From Streptomyces soli (GTDB taxonomy: Bacteria; Actinomycetota; Actinomycetes; Streptomycetales; Streptomycetaceae): DNA of 40,751 bases. The position numbers and the translations under genes were made by a program. Below the pieces are notes generated by a model that was not told the origin of the DNA, ran no database searches, and saw only the letters and a program-made list of their open reading frames with translations. The stretch lies in assembly GCF_003999195.1 (NCBI RefSeq), contig NZ_RJVR01000141.1, positions 1 to 40,751 on the forward strand, given 5' to 3'. Shown here one piece after another: positions 35,195-40,751 of this stretch (position 1 is its first letter; every line of letters begins with the position of its first letter).

Positions 35195-36913
35195 ATGGCG
35201 ACCAAAGAAGGCGCGACCACGCGAATACAGCGGCGGACACCGCGGATCGCCGCCGACCATCCGCACTACAAGTGGGTGGCACTGTCCAACACCACGCTCG
35301 GCATGCTCATCGCGACGATCAACTCCTCGATCGTGCTGATCTCCCTCCCCGCCATCTTCAACGGCATCCGCCTCGACCCGCTCCAGCCGGGGAACGTCAG
35401 CTACCTGCTGTGGATGCTGATGGGCTACATGCTGGTCACCGCGGTCCTGGTGGTCACCCTCGGCCGGCTCGGCGACATGCTGGGCCGGGTCAAGATCTAT
35501 AACGCGGGCTTCCTGATCTTCACCGTGACCTCGGTGATCCTCTCGGTCGACCCGATGCACGGCGGGGGCGGCGCGCTCTGGCTGATCGGCTGGCGCGTCG
35601 CGCAGGCCGTCGGCGGCTCCATGCTCATGGCCAACTCCGCGGCGATCATCACCGACGCCTTCCCGGCCAAACAGCGCGGCATGGCGCTCGGCGTCAATAT
35701 GGTGGCCGGCATCGCCGGCTCCTTCATCGGCCTGGTGCTCGGCGGCCTGCTCGCCGAGTGGAACTGGCGCTCCATCTTCTGGGTCAATGTGCCGATCGGC
35801 CTGATCGGCACCGTCTGGGCGTACCGCTCGCTGCACGACACCGGCGTGCGCCGCCCGGCGAAGATGGACTGGTGGGGCAATATCACCTTCGCCGTCGGCC
35901 TGACCGCGCTGCTGGCCGGCATCACCTACGGCATCCAGCCCTACGGCGGCCACACCATGGGCTGGACTAACCCCTGGGTGCTGGCCGGCCTGATCGGCGG
36001 CCCCGCCACGCTCCTCGTCTTCTGCCTGGTGGAGTCCCGGGTCGCCGAGCCGATGTTCCCGCTGAAGCTGTTCCGCAACGCGGCCTTCGCCGGCGGCAAC
36101 GCGGCCACCCTGCTGGGCTCCATCGCCCGCGGCGGGCTGCAGTTCATGCTCATCATCTGGCTCCAGGGCATCTGGCTGCCGCTGCACGGCTACGACTATG
36201 CCAACACGCCGCTGTGGGCCGGCATCTACCTGCTGCCGCTGACCGTCGGCTTCCTCGCCGCCGGACCCATCGCCGGTTATCTGTCCGACCGGTACGGCGC
36301 CAGGCTCTTCGCCTCCGCGGGCTTCGTCGTCATGGCCGCCTCCTTCGGCGGCCTGCTGCTGCTCCCCACCGACTTCAGCTACTGGCTCTTCGCCCTGGTG
36401 GTCTTCCTCAACGGGCTCGGCGGCGGCCTGTTCGCCGCGCCCAACACCTCGATCATCATGGCCAGCGTGCCCGCCGAGGCCCGCGGCGCCGCCTCAGGTA
36501 TGCGGGCCACCTTCCAGAACGCCGGCATGGTGCTGTCCATCGGCGTCTTCTTCTCCCTGATGGTGGCCGGCCTCGCCGGATCGCTGCCGCACACCCTCAG
36601 CTCCGGACTGATGGCCCAGGGCGTGCCCGCGGCCAACGCCCATCAGGTCGCCGCCCTGCCGCCGGTCGGTACGCTCTTCGCCGCGTTCCTCGGCTACAAC
36701 CCGATCCAGCAACTGCTCGGCCCCGATCTGCTGGGCAAGCTCGCGCCGGCCAACGCGCACACGCTCACCGGGCGGGAGTTCTTCCCGCACCTGATTTCCG
36801 GTCCGTTCCACGATGGACTGGTCGTGGTATTCGGCCTGGCGATCGTGATGTCCTTGGTCGCGGCGGGCGCGTCCTTGATCCGCGGCCGTCGCAGTACGAG
36901 TACGCAGAACTGA
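35195..36913 (+). CDS. MFS drug/proton antiporter, DHA2 (14-TM) type
   Basis: A 572-residue transporter with about 14 helices. Motif A is [13 protein letters not shown] between helices 2 and 3. Helix 5 contains [22 protein letters not shown] in the motif C position, with Gly-rich antiporter character. A longer loop near 460-530 precedes the final helix. The family exports drugs and toxic metabolites with proton influx. The ATG at 35195 has no strong ribosome site, so the leader may be short. It is followed 28 bases later by a MarR regulator and preceded by a palindromic operator. Confidence 0.92.
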   Translation: MATKEGATTRIQRRTPRIAADHPHYKWVALSNTTLGMLIATINSSIVLISLPAIFNGIRLDPLQPGNVSYLLWMLMGYMLVTAVLVVTLGRLGDMLGRVKIYNAGFLIFTVTSVILSVDPMHGGGGALWLIGWRVAQAVGGSMLMANSAAIITDAFPAKQRGMALGVNMVAGIAGSFIGLVLGGLLAEWNWRSIFWVNVPIGLIGTVWAYRSLHDTGVRRPAKMDWWGNITFAVGLTALLAGITYGIQPYGGHTMGWTNPWVLAGLIGGPATLLVFCLVESRVAEPMFPLKLFRNAAFAGGNAATLLGSIARGGLQFMLIIWLQGIWLPLHGYDYANTPLWAGIYLLPLTVGFLAAGPIAGYLSDRYGARLFASAGFVVMAASFGGLLLLPTDFSYWLFALVVFLNGLGGGLFAAPNTSIIMASVPAEARGAASGMRATFQNAGMVLSIGVFFSLMVAGLAGSLPHTLSSGLMAQGVPAANAHQVAALPPVGTLFAAFLGYNPIQQLLGPDLLGKLAPANAHTLTGREFFPHLISGPFHDGLVVVFGLAIVMSLVAAGASLIRGRRSTSTQN

Positions 36914-36941
36914 ACCGTTAAGGCCGAGGAGGCGCCCCGCC

Positions 36942-37445
36942 ATGACCCAGTCCGACGGGCGTGGGGCGCCCACCCAGGCCGAACCCACCCCAGCCGCGCT
37001 CACCTCGTCGTCGTCCGCCTCCGTGGCCCGGCTGCGGCTGGTCGTCGCCCGGCTCCACCGTCAGCTTGCCCAGGCGTCCGGCAATGGCCTCGACCTCACC
37101 CATGCGCAGCTGTCCGCGCTGGCCAGGACCCAGGAGTTCGGCCCGCTGCGGATCGGCGAACTGGCCGCGTACGAGCAGGTCGCGGCGCCGTCGCTGACCC
37201 GTACCGTGGCACCGCTGGCCGCCGCCGGGCTGATCAGGAAGCAGCCCGATCCGTCCGACGGCCGCTCTTGGCTGGTCAGTATCACCGACGAGGGCGCCGA
37301 ACTGCTCGACCGGGTGCGGCGGCAGCGCTCCGAGCTGCTGGCCCGCCGGGTGTCCAGGCTCACCCCCGAGCAGCGCGGCACCCTGCTCGCAGCGTTGCCC
37401 GTACTCGAACTGCTGCTGACGGAACCGGAGCCGGACCGGTCCTGA
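36942..37445 (+). CDS. MarR family transcriptional regulator
   Basis: A 167-residue winged-helix protein. A disordered Ala/Thr/Ser N-terminus (1-28) is followed by the MarR fold: LTHAQLSALARTQEFGPLRIGELAAYE, recognition helix APSLTRTVAPLAAAGLI, and wing RKQPDPSDGRSWLVSITDEG with the conserved DxR. GAGGAGG lies 9 bases upstream of the ATG. It is co-transcribed with the exporter and probably represses it through the palindrome at 35146-35165, released by a ligand exported by the pump. Confidence 0.92.
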   Translation: MTQSDGRGAPTQAEPTPAALTSSSSASVARLRLVVARLHRQLAQASGNGLDLTHAQLSALARTQEFGPLRIGELAAYEQVAAPSLTRTVAPLAAAGLIRKQPDPSDGRSWLVSITDEGAELLDRVRRQRSELLARRVSRLTPEQRGTLLAALPVLELLLTEPEPDRS

Positions 37446-38116
37446 CGCCCCGGGCTCAGGCCCGCGCCTCGGCCGCCCGCACCTCGCCGGCAGTTCGCGG
37501 GCGTGGGCGTCCTTCAGCAGCCGGTGGAGTCACGCTGGGCATGCTGGTCCTCCTCGACCTCACCCCGAAGCCCGACTGGATTCGCAACATCCGCGACAGC
37601 ATGTGGGCTGACCACATCCCAGCCCCTGCACCTGACCAGAGGGGTCGGTGGGCCGTCGTCGTCCTAGCTATTATGAAGCCGCTGACTGAGCAAGAGATCC
37701 GTGCCGCGTTCGTGAACTGCACCAAGGGCGAGGCGAAGCGTCTGTCCGTCCCGCGCGATCTGGCCGACCGGCCCTGGGACGACCTGGACTATCTCGGCTG
37801 GCGAGATCCATAGGCCCCCGACCGCGCCTACCTGGTAACCGAGCTGGACGGCCGCCCAAGGGCCCTCGCGGCGCGCTGCCCCAGCCCTGTCTCCTGGCAG
37901 ATGCGGCGCAGCATGTGCTTGGTGTGTGTGACCACCCACGCCGGCGGCGTCTCCCTGATGGTCGCGCCGAAGGCGGGGAAAGCCGGACAGCAGGGCAACT
38001 CGGTGGGCGTCTACCTCTGATCTTGGCCAGTGCTCCGCCCTTCAGGGCGGGGGTGAAGGCCATCCTTGGCCCGGAGGCGCGAAGCGCCGGAGTGCTCTGC
38101 GTCTTCGGGGTGACGG

Positions 38117-38545
38117 TCAGACGGGACGCTGCTGGTTTTCGATGTACTGCTTGACGACGGTCGGGGGTGCCCCGCCGCATGATCCTGCGAAGTAGGAGCC
38201 GGACCAGAAGTGTCCGCCCCACAGGTACCGGCGGACGTGGCTGTCGTACTCCTGGCGGAGCCTGCGGGAGCTGACGCCCTTGAGGGAGTTGACCAGCTTG
38301 GAGAGCTGGACCTTGGGCGGGTAGTGCACGAGCAGGTGGACGTGGTCCTGTTCGCCGTTGAACTGTTTCAGCTCGGCCTCGAAGTCGGCGCAGACCTCGC
38401 GCATGATCTCTTCGGTGCGGGTCAGCATGGCGTCGGTGAATGCCTTCCGCCGGTACTTCGTGACAAAAACCAAGTGAACGTGCAGGTTGTAGACGACGTG
38501 ACGTCCGGTGCGTACGTCGGGATTAGGATTCCAGCGCGGTGACAT
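38117..38545 (-). CDS. tnpA: IS200-type Y1 transposase (HUH)
   Basis: A 142-residue single-strand transposase. The HUH pair is His68/His70 in DHVHLLV and the nucleophile is Tyr134 in KQYIENQ. The family's N-terminal NLHVHLVFVTKYRRKAF is present. It cuts and joins the folded element ends as a dimer. Full length for the family and no defect seen. Confidence 0.93.
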   Translation of the reverse strand: MSPRWNPNPDVRTGRHVVYNLHVHLVFVTKYRRKAFTDAMLTRTEEIMREVCADFEAELKQFNGEQDHVHLLVHYPPKVQLSKLVNSLKGVSSRRLRQEYDSHVRRYLWGGHFWSGSYFAGSCGGAPPTVVKQYIENQQRPV

Positions 38546-38556
38546 AAACCAATGTT

Positions 38557-39849
38557 ATGCTCTCGGTTGTGAGTCAAGACACCCTGGTCAAGCGGCAGTT
38601 CGGGCACCGTGCCCGGCTTTCGCTGTCTCCTGCCGGGGTTCGCACGGCGGATGATCAGGCGCACGCGGCCCGCACGATGTGGAATCTTCTCCACGCGTGG
38701 TGGCGGATGATGCCGAAGCACATGCGGACTCATCCGAACGCGGACGCCGCGATCCGGCAAGCCCGCCAGGACATCGACTTCCTGGCCGTCCTGCCCGCCC
38801 AGGCCGCGCAAGCGGTACTCAAGACGTACTTCCAGGCGTGGAAGAACTGCTGGGAGGGCCGCGCCGACGCCCCGACCTTCAAGGGCCGGTTCCGCACGGT
38901 GATGTCCGTGGACATCCCGCAGGGCCGCGACCTGAACATCACCCGCGTGCACCGACGCTGGGGCATGGTCAACATTCCCAAGGTGGGCCGGGTCCGCTTC
39001 CGGTGGACCAAAGACCTTCCGGTCGGCAAGCGTGCAGGCGCGGAGAACCGGATCACCGGGGCACGACTGATCAAGGACTCGCTCGGCTGGCACATCGCAT
39101 TCCGCGTCCAGAGCCTGGAGCCCGCGCCGCAGCCGCACACCGGCCCTGAGGTCGGCATCGACGTCGGCGTCACCGTTCCCATCGCCCTGTCCGACGGCAC
39201 CACCAACAAGCACGGTCCCTGGCTGACCGACCGCGAGCAGGCCAAGCTCCTGCGCCTGGAACGGCGCGCCGCACGGCGCAAGAAGCACCGCAAGCCCGGC
39301 GAACGCACCAGCCGCCGTCTGCACCACACCTACGACCAGATCGCAGGACTCCGCGCGAAAGCCAAGCGCCGGGCACTGGACTGGCAGCACAAGACCACCA
39401 CCGACATCGCCCGCACGTACAGCGTCGTGGTGGTGGAAGCACTCACCATCACCAACATGGTCAAGTCCGCCAGCGGAACCATCCAGGAGCCGGGCAGGAA
39501 CGTCGCCCGCAAGTCGGGCCTGAACCGCTCGATCAGCGCACAAGCATGGGGCCGTACGGTCACGATGCTGACGTACAAGCTCGCCAGGCGAGGCGGCACC
39601 CTGGTCAAGGTCCCGGCCCCGAACACCTCGCGGCGCTGCTCCGCGTGCGGCTTCGTCACACCCGGCAGCCGGGAGACCCAGGCCCTGTTCGTGTGCAAGA
39701 ACCCCGACTGCGGCTGGTTCGGCAATGCCGACCACAACGCAGCCCGGAACGTCTTGCACCTGTACCGGATGGGCCCCGCGCTCATCCCGGCTGCCGGGAG
39801 GGCAGTCGTCAGGCGCGCGAAGCGCGTCAAGCCCGCTGCCGCAAGGTAA
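38557..39849 (+). CDS. tnpB: TnpB RNA-guided nuclease of the IS605 element
   Basis: A 430-residue protein with the RuvC-type catalytic set Asp202 (GIDVGVT), Glu294 (VVVEALTITNM) and Asp392 (NADHNAARN), plus a zinc ribbon (CSACG and CKNPDC) between the last two. The N-terminal OTF domain and helical bundle (VKRQFGHRARLSLSPAGVRT) are normal. TnpB proteins cut DNA guided by an RNA from the element's right end and help keep the element in place. The start ATG 38557 is close to the tnpA start; GTG 38569 is an alternative. All catalytic residues are present, so it is probably active. Confidence 0.93.
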   Translation: MLSVVSQDTLVKRQFGHRARLSLSPAGVRTADDQAHAARTMWNLLHAWWRMMPKHMRTHPNADAAIRQARQDIDFLAVLPAQAAQAVLKTYFQAWKNCWEGRADAPTFKGRFRTVMSVDIPQGRDLNITRVHRRWGMVNIPKVGRVRFRWTKDLPVGKRAGAENRITGARLIKDSLGWHIAFRVQSLEPAPQPHTGPEVGIDVGVTVPIALSDGTTNKHGPWLTDREQAKLLRLERRAARRKKHRKPGERTSRRLHHTYDQIAGLRAKAKRRALDWQHKTTTDIARTYSVVVVEALTITNMVKSASGTIQEPGRNVARKSGLNRSISAQAWGRTVTMLTYKLARRGGTLVKVPAPNTSRRCSACGFVTPGSRETQALFVCKNPDCGWFGNADHNAARNVLHLYRMGPALIPAAGRAVVRRAKRVKPAAAR

Positions 39850-39905
39850 GCAGGAACCTCCCGGCGTCAGCCGGGAGAGCACTTCAAATATGCAGCAACC
39901 TCTCC
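39780..39905 (+). ncRNA. predicted TnpB guide RNA (omega/reRNA) region
   Basis: By analogy with characterised TnpB elements, the guide RNA would span the end of tnpB and the right end, including the perfect 8-bp hairpin at 39858-39877, then run past the boundary at 39887 into the flanking gene. Its guide would begin ATATGCAGCAACC, the interrupted FBP gene. The 5' limit is arbitrary; only the hairpin and boundary are seen. Confidence 0.5.
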
Positions 39906-40087
39906 TGCTCGCTGTACGTGCGAGGCAAGAAAGACGCGGGCGTCGGCGCACGGCTCCACGAAACGATCACTCTGGAGGAGAGGATCCAACGGACCGTGAC
40001 GAACATCTCCGCGTTCGTCGCCAAGGTGACCGCATGACCTCGGACAGCCACGGCCCGCTGTCCGTGGACACGGCGAACCGCGAACCC

Positions 40088-40350
40088 CTACGCCGCCGGC
40101 GAGGTAGGCAGAGCACCGTTTACGGTGCGTGACACGGCGACCGGCTCGCCGGTCGTCACGATGGACCGGATGCCCATGTTGGTGCCGAGTGCGAAGAGGG
40201 CGAGCAGGAGCCGGCGCTGGAGGGTGGCGCGGTCGATGCGGTCGTAGGCGGCCACCGAGGCGAATTCGTCGGTGAAGCCAGTCGCGAAGTCGGCGTCCTT
40301 CAGCACGTCCAGGAGGTCGAGGACGCCCCACGTTGGGCGGGTGGCACGAC
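40088..40350 (-). pseudogene. Tn3-family transposase fragment
   Basis: The minus-strand frame reads WGVLDLLDVLKDADFATGFT and then ATLQRRLLLALFALGTNMGI, a well-conserved block of Tn3-type transposases upstream of the last catalytic residue. Both ends are lost: it begins without a start near 40350, and similarity stops at TTGEP before a TAG at 40088. It is a remnant next to the FBP gene's end. The following 40351-40510 shows no gene. Confidence 0.7.
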
Positions 40351-40510
40351 AGGACAGATGCCTACAATGGTGAAATAGTTATCTGATGAGATCTTTCAGA
40401 GGGTGAGCGCCACGCTTGCCGCCTCAGCGGAATTGGCACCTTCGAGTTTGGCTCCGTGGGTACGGCGTGCATGCGCGTCCCTGGGGACCGAGTGGAGGAG
40501 GGAATGAGTT

Positions 40511-40751
40511 GTGGGCGAGAAGATCGCGGGCATTGAAATCCCCGATACGCGGCTTGCGGCCGAGGCCACGGAACTGGTCCGCGAAGCTGAGCCGCCGCTG
40601 CTGTTCGACCACTCTCGCAGGGTCTACCTGTTCGGGATGCTGCAAGGGCTACGGCGCGGCTTGAAGCCTGACCCGGAACTGCTCTACGTCGGAGCGATGT
40701 TCCACGACCTGGGTCTGACTCAGACATACCGGACCACTCATCAGCGCTTCG
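40511..40751 (+). CDS. HD-domain protein (partial, runs off the window)
   Basis: A GTG at 40511 preceded by GGAGGAGGG at 8-base spacing opens a frame that stays open to the window edge (80 residues). It contains FDHSRRVYLFG and MFHDLGLT, the first His and the HD pair of the HD superfamily. Actinomycete relatives resemble cyanamide hydratase-like HD proteins. The remaining metal ligands lie beyond the window, so function is open. A nearby ATG at 40504 is out of frame. Confidence 0.75.
   Translation, partial: MGEKIAGIEIPDTRLAAEATELVREAEPPLLFDHSRRVYLFGMLQGLRRGLKPDPELLYVGAMFHDLGLTQTYRTTHQRF

Larger units (their letters stand above)
38015..39887. mobile_element. IS200/IS605-family element with divergent tnpA and tnpB
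   Basis: A 1873-bp insertion defined by restoring the FBP reading frame: left flank ends GTCTAC (38009-38014), right flank begins ATATGC at 39888. There is no terminal inverted repeat or target duplication, as expected for single-strand Y1 transposition. Subterminal hairpins lie at 38033-38052 (left, CCGCCC/GGGCGG stem) and 39858-39877 (right, perfect 8-bp stem). tnpA and tnpB are divergent with 11 bases between starts. Both genes look intact, so the insertion may be recent. Confidence 0.85.
37673..40037 (+). pseudogene. FBP-domain (EF-G-binding type) zinc-finger gene, split by an IS element
   Basis: The 5' part starts at ATG 37673 (KPLTEQEIRAAFVNCTKGEA) and continues in the same frame past an in-frame TAG at 37811-37813 (APDRAYLVTELDGRP follows) to GNSVGVY at 38014. 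The 3' part resumes in frame at 39888 as ICSNLSCSLYVRGKKDAGVG and ends at TGA 40035-40037. Joined, it is about 163 residues, the usual FBP length. The four zinc cysteines are split: CLVC before the insertion, CSNLSC after. FBP proteins bind EF-G on the ribosome (the fusidic acid resistance protein FusB is a relative). The gene is inactivated twice, by the nonsense codon and by the insertion. Confidence 0.88.

Noticed and set aside
37541..37672. In-frame upstream extension of the FBP gene (LVLLDLTPKPDWIRNI)
   Set aside because: Same frame, but not part of the FBP family; FBP proteins begin at the KPLTEQEIR segment, so this is probably an unrelated scrap.
38033..39877. Left and right hairpins as terminal inverted repeats of a DDE element
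   Set aside because: The hairpins differ in sequence and are each internally paired, as in Y1/IS605 ends, not inverted copies of each other.

Overview
The window reads as chromosomal DNA of a Streptomyces or close relative. GC content is high with strong G/C third-position bias, many starts are GTG behind GGAGG sites, and the gene families are typical of actinomycetes. It is an accessory-type mosaic. Several intact catabolic and transport operons are separated by stretches full of gene fragments, frameshifts and transposon remnants.

Layout. 1-9.8 kb: one-carbon and methylamine catabolism. A fused FAD/GcvT demethylating enzyme (213-2672) faces a convergent operon soxB-soxD-soxA-soxG-purU (8997 to 3086), which encodes heterotetrameric sarcosine oxidase plus 10-formyl-THF hydrolase. 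A divergent GntR/FCD regulator (9194-9844) probably controls this operon. 9.9-10.6 kb: WD40 and IS110 fragments. 10.7-14.5 kb: a flavoprotein with TTA codons and several small hypothetical genes, three of these genes broken by single frameshifts. 14.7-18.4 kb: a truncated GAF sensor fragment, a DUF2269 membrane protein, and a NarL-type two-component pair next to a CPBP membrane protease; the regulator is chimeric at its C-terminus and the protease is frameshifted. 19.0-26.0 kb: a very large secreted multicopper oxidase, divergent from an OmpR-type two-component pair. Between them lie four tandem 11-bp direct repeats. 26-27.3 kb: gene remnants. 27.4-34.8 kb: a compact catabolic cluster (APC permease, SDR, ROK regulator, aldehyde dehydrogenase, D-threonine-aldolase-family enzyme, ornithine-cyclodeaminase-family enzyme), likely for a beta-hydroxy amino acid. 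35.1-37.4 kb: a DHA2-type MFS exporter and its MarR regulator with a clear palindromic operator. 37.7-40.0 kb: an FBP-type zinc-finger gene split by an IS200/IS605 element with divergent tnpA and tnpB. 40.1-40.75 kb: a Tn3 transposase fragment and the start of an HD-domain gene.

How the genes fit together. The sox operon and the 0.2-2.7 kb enzyme would take dimethylglycine or sarcosine to glycine, and purU would recycle folate-bound one-carbon units. The 27-35 kb cluster could release glycine and an aldehyde from a hydroxylated amino acid, so both regions may converge on glycine. The most notable observations are the tandem-repeat control region of the modular multicopper oxidase, the aldolase/OCD/ROK cluster, and the in-frame reconstruction of the FBP gene across the IS element, which gives exact element ends and a predicted TnpB target.
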